Part shown: piece by piece, positions 15,341 to 26,363 of the stretch | Layout of the letters: every line of letters starts with the position of its first letter | How positions within the stretch are numbered: position 1 is the stretch's first letter | Assembly: GCA_937867645.1 (NCBI GenBank) | Contig: CALMKE010000082.1 | Span: 1-35,249 of the forward strand | Origin: an uncultured Gemmatimonadota bacterium | Lineage (GTDB): Bacteria > Gemmatimonadota > Gemmatimonadetes > Gemmatimonadales > Gemmatimonadaceae | Direction of reading: 5' to 3' | DNA: 35,249 nt | Made by a program: the position numbers and the translations under genes | The notes under the pieces: generated by a model | What the model was told of the DNA's origin: nothing | Databases searched by the model: none | The model's input: only the letters and a program-made list of their open reading frames with translations

Positions 15341-18300
15341 CGCGCACCCTGTGCGTCGCTCCGTCATCACGGAGCTGAATCGTCCCCTCTTCCGCGCGAG
15401 CGCCGTCCACCGACACGCCTTCTTCCGCGCCGCGCGCGACTTCGATCTCGTACGTCGCGGATCCGAACCGATAGGTGATGGAGAAGCCCGGCCATTCCGC
15501 GGGAATCCGGGGATCGATGCGCAGAGTGTCGCCGCGCTTCGTGAAGCCCAGGATGGCTTCGAGCGCCACGCGATACATCCAGCCGGCCGAGCCCGTGTAC
15601 CACGTCCATCCGCCGCGGCCGCGATGCGCTTCGGCGCTGTACACGTCCGCGGCCACCACGTAGGGCTCAACTTTGTATCTGTCGAGCTGATCCGCGTTGC
15701 GCGCGTGGGTGATCGGATTGATCATCCGATACAGCTCGTACGCGCGATCTCCGTCGCCCTGCATCGCGGTCGCCAGCACGGCCCACAAGGCGGCGTGGGT
15801 ATACTGCGCGCCGTTCTCCCGCACGCCGGGAACGTAGCCCCGAATGTATCCCGGGTTGTGCGTGGTCTTGTCGAACGGCGGCGTGAGCAGCAGGACGAGT
15901 CCCGCCTCCTTGTCCACCAGGTGCTCGTACAGCGATTCCATCGCGCGGCTGGCGCGCTCCGGCCGCGCCGCTCCGGAGATGACGCTCCAGCTCTGCGCGA
16001 TTGAATCGATCTTGGCTTCGTCGCTTTCCTTCGATCCGAGCGGCGAGCCGTCGTCGAAGTAGGCCCGCCGGTACCAGTCGCCGTCCCACGCGTCGCGCTC
16101 CACGGCTTCGACATAGGCGTCCGCCGTCGCGCGCAGCGCCGCGGCTCTCTTCGCGTCGCCGCGCCGCTCGCATATCGCGGCGAAGGGGCGGAGCGTCGCG
16201 ACCAGAAACCACGCGAGCCACACGCTCTCCCCGCGGCCCTCGATTCCGACGCGGTTCATCCCGTCGTTCCAGTCTCCGCTGCCGATCAGCGGCAGGCCGT
16301 GCGCTCCTTTGGTGCATGCGCGGTCGAGGGCCCGGAGACAATGCTCGTACACCGAGGCGAGGACGTCCGTCGTTTCCGGAAGGTCGTACGCTTCGTCCTC
16401 GTCCGGCGCGAGCTCCCGCATCGTGAGAAACGGCACTTCCTCGTCGAGGACGGTCGCGTCTCCGGTGACCGTCACGTACCGGTCAACCACGTACGGCAGC
16501 CATACCAGGTCGTCGGAGAAGCGCGTGCGCACGCCGCGCCCGGTCTGGGGATGCCACCAGTGCTGCACGTCGCCCTCGAGGAACTGCCGTCCCGCGGCGC
16601 GCAGTATCTGCTCCCGCGCCGTCGCGGGCTCCGCGTACAGCAGCGCGGTGGAATCCTGCAGCTGGTCGCGGAAGCCATACGCGCCGCTGGACTGGTACAC
16701 GGCCGAGCGCCCGAGCATCCGGCACGACAGCGCCTGGTACAGCAGCCAGCCGTTGAACAGGAGATCGAACTCGATGTCCGGCGTCCTGACGGCAACGACC
16801 GACAGCCGGTTCTTCCATTCCGCGTTCGACCGCTCTATCGCGGACGCCGCCTCCGGCGGCCGGCGGTACCGCGCGACGGCGTCCCGCGCGCCCTGATCGC
16901 CGATCGCCGCGCCAAGCAGGAACACGACCTCGCGCGATTCGCCCGGCTCGAGCGTGAGCTCCGTCTGCAGCGCGGCGCACGGATCCACGGACGGGCCGGT
17001 GCGGCCGGTGAGTCCGCCGCGCTCGAGCGCCCGGGGGTTGCTCGTGCTGCCGTTTCTTCCCAAGAACTCCCGGCGGTCCGAAGTGAACGCGGTAAGCGGC
17101 TCGCTCATCGCCGCGAACGCGACGTACCGCGAGAAATACGAGTCGTACGAGTTGTGGGCGAGCACCGCCGCCGCCGATTCGTCGAACCGCGTGATCACGT
17201 GATGCTGGGCGACGTCCCGCGTAATGCCAAGCACCCACTCGGAGTACTGGGTGAGCGCCAGACGCCTCGCTGTGTCGCTGTCGTTTCGCAGGACGAGCGT
17301 GCTGATACGCACCGCCTCCGACGGCGCGATCCCCATTCGCAGCGAGCTGGTGATGCCGTTGTGCCGGTGCTCGAAGGTGGACCAGCCCGCGCCATGCCGC
17401 ACGGTGTACGGTGACGAATCGCGAATGGGTGACGGGGTCGGACACCAGACCTCGCCGGTATCCTCGTCGCGGATATAGATGCAATCGGTGGACGGATCGC
17501 GCACCGGATCGTTGTGCCACGGCGTGAGCCGGTAGAAGTAGCTGTTCTCCGCCCACGTGAAGCCCGATCCCGCTTCGCTCACGCAGAACCCGCCCACTTC
17601 GTTGGCGACCACGTTCGCCCACGGCGCCGGCGGCAGCTGCTCGCCGGTCAGCCGTATCTCGTACGCGCCATCCGCGGTAAATCCGCCCAGCCCGTTGAAC
17701 AGCGTCAGGCCGGGTGCTTCCGCAGCCGGCGACGGCTCCCGTACGGGCGGCCCGGCCAGGAGCGCCGCGCGCCGCTGCGTCTGCGCCGCCAGCGGCGCCG
17801 GGTATTCCGGCTCGACGTCCGTGAACTCGAGGAAGTTGCCGAGCCCGAGCCCGTCGCAGTCCACGTGAATGCGCGCGAGACTGCGAAGCAGAGTAATCTC
17901 GTCGGGCTTGAGCATGTCGGCGCGCCGGATGAACACGCCCCCGGGACGATCCAGGAGCGCGGCTTCGCTCGACGCCATCACCGTCGTCATCAGCTCTTCC
18001 TGCAAATGTTGCAGATAGCTCGCCGGCATCGAGTTGAGGATGACCAGGTCGGACGTCACCCCTTTGAGCCGCCAGTACTGGTGTGCATGCAACAGCTGCC
18101 GCACGCTCGGCATGCCGGCCGCGGTGTCTATCGTCGCGAGCAGGATCGGCCAGTCGCCGGAAATGCCCTGCGGCCAGAGCGTCTCCTGCGGATAGGAGAC
18201 CGCGCGCGGCACCTGATCCGTGACCCGCAGCGCCGGGTGCGGGAAGAGCAGGTGGCCCGCGAGCTGTTGGTACAGCGCCGCGTCCGCCGGCCCGATCCCG

Positions 18301-21300
18301 AGGTCCCGCAGCTCGGCCTGGGCCTGCGCCCACGACAGGTCCAGCGCGCGGCGCGCGCTGTATGGATCGTGATACAGGTCGGCGAGCTGAATGGCGCGTT
18401 GCCGATCCTCCGCCGCCAGTGTGGTGAACGAAACGCGCGCCGATCGGCCCGGCGGAATCTTCACGCGAACGCGCAGCGCGAAGATCGGGTCCAGCACGGC
18501 GCCCGCGGTTCCAGTCAGCTCACCGCCCGGCTCCATCGCGGCGGGAAAGCGGCGGGAACGACCGCGCCCGATGAACCGCGCGCGGTCCGTCTCGTACGTC
18601 ACGCCCCCGACTGCCTCCGGCCCGACCGCGACGACGTGGGCGCACCAGATGGTCTGCTCCTCGTTCGATCGCGGGCGGCGGCTGGCGAGGATCGCGCTGT
18701 TCTTCTCCAGCCATTCCGTCTGGACGAAGAGGTTGCCGAACGCGGGGTGCGCGCGATCGTTGGCCTGCGGCGCCAGGACGATCTCGCCGTAGCTCGTAAG
18801 CTCGATCTCCTTCGCCGCCAATGACCGGTTCATCACCGTCACGCGGCGCACTTCGGCCGCGTCCTCGGACACTACCGCGATCTCCGTGTACGTCTCGATG
18901 TCGTCGTCGCGCCGGGAGAACGAGACTCGGTCGGCGGAGAACACCACGCTGTAGCTCGACGGCGCCACGCAGGTTGGCTGATACGACGTGGACCAAACCC
19001 GGCCCGTCGCCACGTCCCGCAGGTAGCACCACTGGCCGTAGGAGTCGCGCGTGCCATCGGCCCGCCACCGCGTCACCGCCGCGTGGCCGTACCGGCTGTA
19101 GCCGCCGCCGGCATTCGTGACCAGGATCGTGTACGGCGGATTGCCGAGGATCGCGATGCGCGGTTGAGACGTGTTCGGCGTGTCTATCTCGCGGGCGGCC
19201 GGCTTTTCGGTTTCACGCGGCGCTCGCAGCGATATCGTTTCGTCGCTCGGCGGATTCTGCGCCGTGAGCCTGCGCGGGATCCGCTCGTGCAGCATCAGCT
19301 CGGCGGAGCGGACGAGCGGATCCGCGTGGAACCGCCGCTGCCATGTCTGGCGCTTGAGCGCGTTCGTGAGCGCGACCACGCTCATGCCCACGTGGTGGGC
19401 GAAATACGCGCCCACCACGGCGCGCTTCGACCCGATCGCCGGCCGGGTGTAGTCGATGGCCTCGCGGAATCCGTAGGGACCGAGCGCGCCCTCTGCCTCG
19501 AGCGCGGAGAGATTCCGGATCGCCTGATGCGGCTCCACCAGCAAGGCGAGCATCGTGGCGTACGGCGCCACGACCAGATCGTTGCGCAGCCCACGCTTGA
19601 GCGCGAGCTCCGGCACGCCGAATCCGCGATACTGATAGGTCTGGTTCCGGTCGCGCGCGTTGTAGCCGGACTCCGAGATTCCCCACGGCACGCCGCGCTC
19701 GCCGCCGTACGCGATGTGGCGGCGAACCGCGCCGCGGTACGTCTGATCGAGCAGCGTGAATGGAAAGGACTGCATCACGAGCACCGGCATCAGGTACTCG
19801 AACATGCTGCCGCTCCACGACAGCAGCGTCTGCGTTCCGCCCGAAGCCGAGAGCGAGCGGCCGAGCCGGAACCAGTGCTCCGGATCCACGTCGTCCTTGG
19901 CGATCGCGACGAACGACGCGAGCCTGGCCTCCGACGCGAGCAGATCGTAGAACGAGTTGTCCAGCGAGTCGTTGCTGTGGCGATAGCCGATGGAGAACAG
20001 CTTCCGCTTCTCATCGAACAGGAAGGTGAAATCCATCTCCAGCGCGTAATCGCTGGCGCGGTTCGCGATCGCGAACAGCCGCTTCTCCTGGTCAGGCGAC
20101 GGATTTCCCTTCTCGACGATCTCCAGACAGGCCTGCTTCAGCGCGATGAGATGGCCGGCCAGATTGCCGCTGTCCACCGTCGAGATGTACGCGGGCTCCA
20201 GCACCCGCAGCTCGCTCAGCTCGTACCAGTTGAAAAAATGCCCGCGGAACCGGTGCATCCGCTCCATCGCGCGAAAGACGCGCTCCACCTGGTCCAGCAT
20301 TTCGTCGCGGTCGATGAACCCCAGGTCCATCGCCGACACTGTGCTCAGGAGCTGCAGTCCGATGTTCGTCGGCGAAGTCCGCATCGCGACGATCGGAGTG
20401 GGATCTTCCTGGAAGTTGTCCGGCGCCAGGCCGTGCGTCTCCTCCGACACGAACCGCTCGAAGAAGTGCCAGTGCAGCCGCGCGTAGCGGAACGCCGCCT
20501 GCCGCTCCCCCTCGGTCAGGTGCACCTCGCGGGGGATCGCCGGCGCGCTAAGCGCGGTCGCGATCGCGGGAGAGATCGACCAGAGACCCAGAGTTGTCAG
20601 CGCCACGATGAAAGTCGGTATGTCGATCGGTGATCCGTAGGCGTGCAGACCGCCGGCGCCCGGCAGAAAGAGAGAGGGAGCGATCACGAGCGCGGCGGCG
20701 AACGTCAGGCTCAGCACGGGAACGGGCCACATTTTCCGCCAGACCTCGCGCTGCCCGCCTCCCATCGTGCGCTCGACCTGCGAGGCCGTCTGCCACTCCA
20801 GGAGATTGACCTTGGTGATCGTCAGGCGAACGAGCGTGCGGACGATCGCGTCGGCCGAGATGACGGCCTGGTGGGGGAGGAAGACGATCGCGAGCACGAT
20901 CTGCTGCACGCTCACCGTCCAGTCCCGCCACACGGCCGCGTAGTACGCCGTCCACGACTGGTCCGACGGCGGGCGGAGCGCGGCGAGCACGAGCGATATG
21001 ATCCACGGCATCGCGATCGTCCCGAAAGTCACAGCCGTCCAGAGCACGGCATTTATGTCGAGCCACAGCCAGCCGCCGACGAGCATCACGAGCTGCGCGA
21101 TCTCGACGACGCTGCGCCGCAGGTTGTCGAAGATCTTCCAGCGCGAGATCGTGGACAGTCTGTTCCGCATCGGACCGCTGGGACCCGGCACAGTGTCACG
21201 CAGCCACCCGGAGATCTGCCAGTCGCCTCTGATCCAGCGGTGCTTCCGCCGCGTGAAGGTGAGATATCTGGTCGGATAGTCGTCGTACAGCTGAATGTCT

Positions 21301-23483
21301 GTGACGAGCGCGGCGCGGCTGTACGTCCCCTCGATGAGGTCGTGGCTGAGCAGCCGGTTCTCGGGGAAGCGCCCTTCCGTGGCGCGCTCGAAGGCATCCA
21401 CGTCGTAGATGCCCTTGCCGGCGAAGCTGCCCTCGGCGTACAGGTCCTGGTAAACGTCGGACACCGCGGTGGTGTAGGGATCCACGCCTGGATGTCCCGA
21501 GTGGATCGCGGCGAATCGCGACCGGTGCGCGCTCGTCAGCGACACGCCGATGCGCGGCTGCATGATCCCGTAGCCGCTGATCACCCTCCCGTACCGGCGG
21601 TCATACACCGGCCGGTTGAGCGGGTGCGCCATCGTGCCCACCAGCAGCTGAGCCGCGTCGCGCGGGAGCACGGTGTCGCTGTCCAGCGTGATCACGTACC
21701 GCACTTTCCGCAGCCCTTCGGGGTCGCCGACCACCGTCGAGAAGGCGCTCCGCTCTTCTCCCCGCAGGTACTTGTTGAATTGCGAGAGCTTGCCGCGCTT
21801 CCGCTCCCAGCCCATCCAGACCTTCTGCTTCGGATTCCAGAGTCGCTGGCGGTGGAACAGGTAAAACGCGTCGCCCGCGCGCTCCTGCGACGCGTACTTC
21901 GCGTTCAGCGATTGAATGCCCGCGACCGCCGCCGCGAGGATCTCTTCGTCGCCGTCACGATGCTCCGTGGGCGCGTCGGTGAAGTCGCTGAGGATCGCGA
22001 AGTGCAGGCGCGCGTCACGGTTCGCGAGGAACTGGACCTCCACGTGCTCCAACGCTTCGCGGACCGCGCCCACGCTGCCGAACAGCGTCGGCACGACCAC
22101 CACCGTGCGACACTCCTCCGGAATTCCCGTCTCGCGATATTCCAGCCGCGGTATCGTGCGGGGCGGCAGCAGATATGTAACCAGCTGGTTGACGAGATTG
22201 ATCGCCACGTCGTTGGCCGGGATCGCCGAGAGCAGAATGAGCAACGCCTGCTGCGCGGTGCTCAACGGGTCGGTCACGGTCCACAGCAGGGAGAGGAAGG
22301 AGAGCGTCGCCGCGAGGATGCCGCCGAAGTACGTCGCGTTCGGATGTCGCAGGACCAGCCGGTGCACGCTCTCGCGCCACGACGGCTCGTACCCTGTCCG
22401 CTGCTCGAGGAGCTGCCGTCCCGCGTCCACGAGGTAGAAGCCGACGTGCCGCTCGCGGCCCTGCCCCGCGCGCGCCATCTCGATCGCCAGCCGCGCGACT
22501 TCCTCTTCCGGCTGCTTCGATCGCTTGGCGATGCCTTCCACTACGTGCCGGTACCGATCCCGTGAGCCGAACGACATCGTGCGGTAATCGTCGCTCGGGT
22601 CCTCGCGCAGCACGCGCTCCACGCGGCTCTGCGATTCGACGAACGCCTTCCAGTCGAGCCGCCCGATGGTGCGAAGGCTCATGATGCAGTTCACGACGGT
22701 GATCTGCGTCAGAGCGACGCGCCGGTTCGATCGGGTGACCGCTTCTTCCGTGGTCGGACCGTCTTCGGCGATCCACTGCTCGAGCCACACCAGCGGCGTG
22801 AAGTTCGACTGGTACCCGCGCAGCTGCTGGAGGAAGCGCGCCACGAACGTGGGCGTCAGCTTCGGGTGATGATCCACGAACTCGCGGAGCGCCGTGGACA
22901 GCGCCTGGTCACCCTGCAGGTTCGCGGTGTGCAGCCGGATCGCCCACAGATCCGCGACAGCGACCTCCTGCAGGCGCGCCTCCAGTCGCAGTGCCATCCG
23001 CCTGATGTTCTCGACCAAGCCGAGTCGCAGCATCGCGGGTATCGCCCACAGCTCGCCGAGCCGGAGGGGCGCGACGCGCTGATACTCGCGCACGAAGAGC
23101 GTGATGTTCTCGAGGTCGAGATGGCCCTCCGTGTGCGCGATCAGCTCGGTGGCGACCTCGTACACGCGCGGATGGTCGGCCAGCGGCCCGCCGGCCAGCT
23201 TCGGCAGCTCCTGGTAATAGCCGCGCGGCAAGCTCGTCCTTACTTCCCGGATGTGCTCCTGGATTATGTAGAAGTTGTCCAGGAACCAGTCGCCGGCCGG
23301 ACTGATGTCCACCTCGCGCTCCGCGCCGTCGTTCAGCGCGGAGTAGACGCGCGCGAGGATTTCCCGCGTACTGTCCAGACGCTGGAGCAGAGGCTCCGGG
23401 CCGCGTCGCTTCTGCGGCGGCGCGACCTTGTGCGATCTCGCGACGTGCCGCGCCCGCTCGGCCAGCCTGTCGGCTCCAAGCAC
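15294..23483 (-). CDS. Cyclic beta-1,2-glucan synthase (NdvB/Cgs family)
   Basis: Giant inner-membrane polysaccharide synthase, at least 2729 residues. An N-terminal helical part is followed by membrane helices near 380-440. The GT84 glycosyltransferase domain has the metal/UDP-glucose motif [10 protein letters not shown] near 598 and [10 protein letters not shown] near 749. Further membrane helices lie around 790-860 and 920-990. A glycoamylase-like domain ([10 protein letters not shown] near 1106; [13 protein letters not shown] near 1227) follows, then two GH94-related carbohydrate-binding modules, and a C-terminal GH94 phosphorylase domain with the catalytic-acid motif [13 protein letters not shown] near 2406. 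In Rhizobium, Brucella and Agrobacterium this protein initiates, elongates, trims and cyclises periplasmic beta-1,2-glucan from UDP-glucose. The GTG at 23483 is the first usual start, but family-like sequence (GPIRGEV) continues upstream in frame, so the true start is unclear. No export gene (ndvA) is in the window. Confidence 0.93.
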   Translation of the reverse strand: MLGADRLAERARHVARSHKVAPPQKRRGPEPLLQRLDSTREILARVYSALNDGAEREVDISPAGDWFLDNFYIIQEHIREVRTSLPRGYYQELPKLAGGPLADHPRVYEVATELIAHTEGHLDLENITLFVREYQRVAPLRLGELWAIPAMLRLGLVENIRRMALRLEARLQEVAVADLWAIRLHTANLQGDQALSTALREFVDHHPKLTPTFVARFLQQLRGYQSNFTPLVWLEQWIAEDGPTTEEAVTRSNRRVALTQITVVNCIMSLRTIGRLDWKAFVESQSRVERVLREDPSDDYRTMSFGSRDRYRHVVEGIAKRSKQPEEEVARLAIEMARAGQGRERHVGFYLVDAGRQLLEQRTGYEPSWRESVHRLVLRHPNATYFGGILAATLSFLSLLWTVTDPLSTAQQALLILLSAIPANDVAINLVNQLVTYLLPPRTIPRLEYRETGIPEECRTVVVVPTLFGSVGAVREALEHVEVQFLANRDARLHFAILSDFTDAPTEHRDGDEEILAAAVAGIQSLNAKYASQERAGDAFYLFHRQRLWNPKQKVWMGWERKRGKLSQFNKYLRGEERSAFSTVVGDPEGLRKVRYVITLDSDTVLPRDAAQLLVGTMAHPLNRPVYDRRYGRVISGYGIMQPRIGVSLTSAHRSRFAAIHSGHPGVDPYTTAVSDVYQDLYAEGSFAGKGIYDVDAFERATEGRFPENRLLSHDLIEGTYSRAALVTDIQLYDDYPTRYLTFTRRKHRWIRGDWQISGWLRDTVPGPSGPMRNRLSTISRWKIFDNLRRSVVEIAQLVMLVGGWLWLDINAVLWTAVTFGTIAMPWIISLVLAALRPPSDQSWTAYYAAVWRDWTVSVQQIVLAIVFLPHQAVISADAIVRTLVRLTITKVNLLEWQTASQVERTMGGGQREVWRKMWPVPVLSLTFAAALVIAPSLFLPGAGGLHAYGSPIDIPTFIVALTTLGLWSISPAIATALSAPAIPREVHLTEGERQAAFRYARLHWHFFERFVSEETHGLAPDNFQEDPTPIVAMRTSPTNIGLQLLSTVSAMDLGFIDRDEMLDQVERVFRAMERMHRFRGHFFNWYELSELRVLEPAYISTVDSGNLAGHLIALKQACLEIVEKGNPSPDQEKRLFAIANRASDYALEMDFTFLFDEKRKLFSIGYRHSNDSLDNSFYDLLASEARLASFVAIAKDDVDPEHWFRLGRSLSASGGTQTLLSWSGSMFEYLMPVLVMQSFPFTLLDQTYRGAVRRHIAYGGERGVPWGISESGYNARDRNQTYQYRGFGVPELALKRGLRNDLVVAPYATMLALLVEPHQAIRNLSALEAEGALGPYGFREAIDYTRPAIGSKRAVVGAYFAHHVGMSVVALTNALKRQTWQRRFHADPLVRSAELMLHERIPRRLTAQNPPSDETISLRAPRETEKPAAREIDTPNTSQPRIAILGNPPYTILVTNAGGGYSRYGHAAVTRWRADGTRDSYGQWCYLRDVATGRVWSTSYQPTCVAPSSYSVVFSADRVSFSRRDDDIETYTEIAVVSEDAAEVRRVTVMNRSLAAKEIELTSYGEIVLAPQANDRAHPAFGNLFVQTEWLEKNSAILASRRPRSNEEQTIWCAHVVAVGPEAVGGVTYETDRARFIGRGRSRRFPAAMEPGGELTGTAGAVLDPIFALRVRVKIPPGRSARVSFTTLAAEDRQRAIQLADLYHDPYSARRALDLSWAQAQAELRDLGIGPADAALYQQLAGHLLFPHPALRVTDQVPRAVSYPQETLWPQGISGDWPILLATIDTAAGMPSVRQLLHAHQYWRLKGVTSDLVILNSMPASYLQHLQEELMTTVMASSEAALLDRPGGVFIRRADMLKPDEITLLRSLARIHVDCDGLGLGNFLEFTDVEPEYPAPLAAQTQRRAALLAGPPVREPSPAAEAPGLTLFNGLGGFTADGAYEIRLTGEQLPPAPWANVVANEVGGFCVSEAGSGFTWAENSYFYRLTPWHNDPVRDPSTDCIYIRDEDTGEVWCPTPSPIRDSSPYTVRHGAGWSTFEHRHNGITSSLRMGIAPSEAVRISTLVLRNDSDTARRLALTQYSEWVLGITRDVAQHHVITRFDESAAAVLAHNSYDSYFSRYVAFAAMSEPLTAFTSDRREFLGRNGSTSNPRALERGGLTGRTGPSVDPCAALQTELTLEPGESREVVFLLGAAIGDQGARDAVARYRRPPEAASAIERSNAEWKNRLSVVAVRTPDIEFDLLFNGWLLYQALSCRMLGRSAVYQSSGAYGFRDQLQDSTALLYAEPATAREQILRAAGRQFLEGDVQHWWHPQTGRGVRTRFSDDLVWLPYVVDRYVTVTGDATVLDEEVPFLTMRELAPDEDEAYDLPETTDVLASVYEHCLRALDRACTKGAHGLPLIGSGDWNDGMNRVGIEGRGESVWLAWFLVATLRPFAAICERRGDAKRAAALRATADAYVEAVERDAWDGDWYRRAYFDDGSPLGSKESDEAKIDSIAQSWSVISGAARPERASRAMESLYEHLVDKEAGLVLLLTPPFDKTTHNPGYIRGYVPGVRENGAQYTHAALWAVLATAMQGDGDRAYELYRMINPITHARNADQLDRYKVEPYVVAADVYSAEAHRGRGGWTWYTGSAGWMYRVALEAILGFTKRGDTLRIDPRIPAEWPGFSITYRFGSATYEIEVARGAEEGVSVDGARAEEGTIQLRDDGATHRVRVSLSRAPASRAPAER

Positions 23484-23621
23484 TTCCCCGCGTATCGGGC
23501 CAACCAGCTCCTCGGTCCGCGGACCGCGGAAACGGTCAACCAGCTCCGCGAGGAGGTGTCGTCGGACTTTTGGAGGAAGTGCGGTGGGCAGGAGATGACC
23601 TCTGAAAGCGCTTGTGCTGTC

Positions 23622-23642
23622 GGCTAGTAGCTGGTGGCCAGC
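23622..23642 (-). repeat. Diverged heptad repeat upstream of the glucan synthase gene
   Basis: CTAG (23624), CTGG (23631) and CCAG (23638) are spaced by 7 bases within units GGCTAGT, AGCTGGT and GGCCAGC. The flanks differ from the fabI copy, but period and core agree, and it is again in an upstream region. Confidence 0.45.
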
Positions 23643-23743
23643 CGCTGCATCTCATGGCGATAGACGTGCCGCAAGTTCGAGCGCCGGAGCCGGCAACAAC
23701 AATTAATCACGAACCCCGCATGGCTAACAGCCGCACGACCAGC

Positions 23744-24133
23744 CTACCCCTCGTAGTACGCCCTGATGCAGAGGGAAATCAGGCGCTGGCGAACCAGCTG
23801 CTGGGCTTCGCGGTCTATCGCGTACCGTGTTTCCGGAAGCTCATCCCACACGTTCTTGAGCATCAGGATCAGCTGCTCGGCGCGAATCTTCCGGTTGCGG
23901 GCTTCGACCACGAGCTGCCGCAACACCCGCCCCAGCTCCGGGTCCGCGACGTCCGGGTGCGCGATGTGGTTCGTGAGAACGGTCCGAAGTCGCGCGACCG
24001 TGGCGCCGCTGAGTCCGCCAGCAGCGGCTCCGCCCTTCGCGGACCCTTCATCTGAAAAATCGGCAAGAAAAATCAACGGCGGAAAAGGCGAGCGGTGGTC
24101 GTGGTCATTTGTTTGCCGCGCGAAGTTAGGCAA
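23744..24133 (-). CDS. Hypothetical protein, helical (about 129 residues)
   Basis: No family recognised. The last 85 residues look like a real folded, mostly helical protein with regular hydrophobic spacing (VARLRTVLTNHIAHPDVADP; LRQLVVEARNRKIRAEQLIL; YAIDREAQQLVRQRLISLCI). The first 40 residues are polar or low in complexity (GSAKGGAAAGGLSG). There is no signal peptide or membrane helix. The only start that gives the full frame is TTG at 24133, so the true start may be a little downstream. It is divergent from the receiver-like gene at 24243, across a 109-base gap in which I see no clear signal. Helical character and position beside a receiver-like gene allow a signalling role, but nothing in the sequence proves it. 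Confidence 0.55.
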   Translation of the reverse strand: MPNFARQTNDHDHRSPFPPLIFLADFSDEGSAKGGAAAGGLSGATVARLRTVLTNHIAHPDVADPELGRVLRQLVVEARNRKIRAEQLILMLKNVWDELPETRYAIDREAQQLVRQRLISLCIRAYYEG

Positions 24134-24242
24134 CCTACCGAACGGAACTCATTCCGCAAGTTGTCGAGTAGAGCGGCCCCAGGGCCCGCGTATTGCAGTC
24201 TTTTGCCCAATTTCCTCCCGCTGCTCCCATACCAGGGGATAG

Positions 24243-24602
24243 ATGTCCGCTTCACTCTCGGTGCTGGTGCTCGCCCGTGAAGAGCTCATCTCGGCGCTGC
24301 TGGGGTTGCTCGTCGAGACGACGGGCCACACGGTGTCCTTCGCGAAACCCGAGGAGAACTCGGCCGCGGCTGTCCGGCGGATCCGGCCGGCGGTGATCAT
24401 CGTTGATTGCGACCATCGCGACTGCACCGACGATCTCGTTAGAGCAGCCCGGGAAGTAGGCGGCCGGCTGATCCTGTACAGCGCGTCGCGCGAGCCGGAC
24501 TACGTCAGAAAGGTCGCGGCGCCATCACGCTCCCAGTCATTCACCTTTCCCATCGAGCCGTTCCGGCTCGATTCGATGATCCGGGAGCAGCAGACGGCCT
24601 GA
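24243..24602 (+). CDS. Degenerate receiver-like protein
   Basis: 119 residues with the alternating pattern of a response-regulator receiver: SVLVLAREELISALLGLLVE, then RPAVIIVDCDHRD, then GGRLILYSAS, and a final FTFPIEPFRLDSMI. The hydrophobic strand carrying a candidate phospho-aspartate (D55 in IIVDCD) is kept. The acidic pair expected near residues 10-12 is replaced by ARE, and the invariant lysine before the last proline is absent (FPIEPF). It probably cannot be phosphorylated in the normal way, so a pseudo-receiver or protein-interaction role is likely. There is no output domain. An AGGGG ribosome site at 24234-24238 supports ATG 24243. Confidence 0.65.
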   Translation: MSASLSVLVLAREELISALLGLLVETTGHTVSFAKPEENSAAAVRRIRPAVIIVDCDHRDCTDDLVRAAREVGGRLILYSASREPDYVRKVAAPSRSQSFTFPIEPFRLDSMIREQQTA

Positions 24603-24634
24603 CTGCGCCGCTCGCTTCCCTCCAGCGGGCCGGG

Positions 24635-25141
24635 TTAGCGCGGCGCGATCTTCACCGGCACCGTGAGAGTTACTTCCCTGGGCGAAAGGCAGATCGTGTC
24701 GTTGCACGCCTGATACAGCGCGCCCACCCTGATCTCTCCGCGCGCGCGCCTTGCCGCGGGCGAGACGCGGACGGGAAAGATGAACGAAGCCGCGCTCGAG
24801 TATTTCTCGACGTTGATCCCGAACGTGTTGTCGAAGCTCGTGGTGGGCCGCGGACCCGTCACCGGCCCCGCGGGAGCGAACGTTGCGCTGTCCGCCAGCC
24901 AGATCCTGGCGGGGATCGGTCCGCCGGCCGGCTGCGTCAGCGAATAGAAGTACCAGGGGCGCGTTGGCCGCGCGTCGATCCTGACCCGTACCACGGACCC
25001 CGGACTCACGACGTCCGGCCCGTCGATCGACGCGGCCCAGACCACCGGCGGCTCCGTACCGCCGCACCCGAAAGCGAGTGCGGCAACGAGCGCGGCCGTG
25101 AGCGTCCTGCCGCGTCGGGCCGGCTGCGGCGCCAGGCTCAC
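24635..25141 (-). CDS. DsbD N-terminal-domain lipoprotein, stand-alone
   Basis: 168 residues. The start (GRTLTAALVAALAFGCGG) is a lipoprotein signal with lipid-carrying C26. The rest matches the immunoglobulin-like N-terminal domain of the thiol-disulfide interchange protein DsbD: WYFYSLTQPAGGP, then EIRVGALYQACNDTICLSP, with a redox cysteine pair C146-x4-C151. In full-length DsbD this domain receives electrons from the membrane domain and reduces periplasmic partners. Here neither the membrane part nor the thioredoxin part follows, so it must work with a partner encoded elsewhere or do something else. GTG start, 1 base after the dipeptidase stop: it is the last gene of a three-gene operon. 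Confidence 0.75.
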   Translation of the reverse strand: MSLAPQPARRGRTLTAALVAALAFGCGGTEPPVVWAASIDGPDVVSPGSVVRVRIDARPTRPWYFYSLTQPAGGPIPARIWLADSATFAPAGPVTGPRPTTSFDNTFGINVEKYSSAASFIFPVRVSPAARRARGEIRVGALYQACNDTICLSPREVTLTVPVKIAPR

Positions 25142-25142
25142 G

Positions 25143-26363
25143 TCAGAAATCCGCGATCGTCTTGGTGGATGCGGGCCGCGTGGACCGGACCCGCCGGGAG
25201 ACGGCCTCGGCCGCCTCGAAGGCGCGGAGCACGTTCTCGCCGGCGAGCTTTCTCAGGTCGGCATCGCTCCAACCGCGCCGAGCGAGCTCCGCGAAGAGAG
25301 CGGGATACTTCGACACGTCTTCCAGTCCGAGCACGACCTCGCTGATTCCATCGAAGTCGCCGCCGATCCCGACGTGATCCGCGCCGGCTACGCGGCGTAT
25401 GTGCTCTATATGGTCCGCAACCTGGGAGAGAGTCGCGCGCGGACGCGGGTTGGCCGAGCTCCACTGCCTAAACTCGGCCGTCGCGGTGTCGCTCCCGAAT
25501 CGGCGCCGCGCTCTGCCGTAGTCCACCAGCTCCTGGGAGATGAATCCCGGCACGAACGTCACCATCACCACGCCACCGTTGGCGGGCAGCCGGCGGAGGA
25601 TGGAATCGGGGACATTGCGCGGCACGTCGGCCAGCGCGCGCGCGGAAGAGTGCGAGAAGATCACGGGCGCCTCGCTCACGTTCAGCGCGTCGCTCATCGT
25701 CGCGGGCGAGGCGTGCGACAGATCCACGAGCATCCCTAGCCGGTTCATCTCGCGAACCACTTCTTCCCCGAACGCCGAAAGACCGCCGTGGCGCGCCGAG
25801 TCCAGCGCGGCATCGGCCCAGTCGAGCGTCACGTTGTGCGTGAGCGTCATGTACCTGGCGCCGAGGTCGTAATACGCCCGCAGCGCGCCCAGTGAGTTCT
25901 CCAGCACGTGCCCGCCTTCCATCCCCAGCACCGAGCCGATCCGGCCGCGCCGGAACTCTCGCCGCACGTCGCCCGCCGTGAGCGCCAACGCCAGGCGCTC
26001 GGGATACTTCGCGATCACGCGCCGCGCGATGTCGATCTGCTCGAGCTGGAGTCGCGCGAAGCCGGAGTCCTTCGCCTCGCCGGGAACGTACACCGACCAG
26101 AACTGGCCGCCGACTCTTCCCTGCCGAAGGCGCTCCAGATCGGTGTGTCCCGCGGCCCGGATCCGGAGATCGTACGCCTCGACGTCGCGGGGCCGCGTCC
26201 CGCTCTCTCGAATCGCCCAGGGCAGATCGTTGTGCCCGTCCACCAATGGCGTGCTTCGCAGCACCCGCAGCGCCCGCTCCATGTTCGCGTCGCGCTGCTG
26301 CGCGCTCGCGCGTCCCGCGAAGAGAAGGCAAAGCGACAACGCGCAAAGTGTGGCAGTCCTCAT
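25143..26363 (-). CDS. Membrane dipeptidase, peptidase family M19 (renal dipeptidase type)
   Basis: Exported zinc dipeptidase of 406 residues with a Sec signal peptide (MRTATLCALSLCLLFAGRAS, cut near AQQ). The two-zinc site is complete: H44 and D46 in DGHNDLPW, E149 in LGMEGGH, H217 in VDLSHAS and H238 in FSHSSAR, with GIGGDFDGI near the C-terminus. Family members split dipeptides, including those with a D-residue or dehydropeptide, at the cell surface. The ATG overlaps the preceding decarboxylase stop by ATGA, so its translation is coupled to it. A product amino acid could feed the decarboxylase after uptake, an inference from the operon only. Confidence 0.93.
   Translation of the reverse strand: MRTATLCALSLCLLFAGRASAQQRDANMERALRVLRSTPLVDGHNDLPWAIRESGTRPRDVEAYDLRIRAAGHTDLERLRQGRVGGQFWSVYVPGEAKDSGFARLQLEQIDIARRVIAKYPERLALALTAGDVRREFRRGRIGSVLGMEGGHVLENSLGALRAYYDLGARYMTLTHNVTLDWADAALDSARHGGLSAFGEEVVREMNRLGMLVDLSHASPATMSDALNVSEAPVIFSHSSARALADVPRNVPDSILRRLPANGGVVMVTFVPGFISQELVDYGRARRRFGSDTATAEFRQWSSANPRPRATLSQVADHIEHIRRVAGADHVGIGGDFDGISEVVLGLEDVSKYPALFAELARRGWSDADLRKLAGENVLRAFEAAEAVSRRVRSTRPASTKTIADF

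Noticed and set aside
19083-22565. Long plus-strand open frames opposite the glucan synthase
   Set aside because: Low-complexity arginine- and histidine-rich translations; the minus-strand frame has clear GT84 and GH94 motifs throughout.
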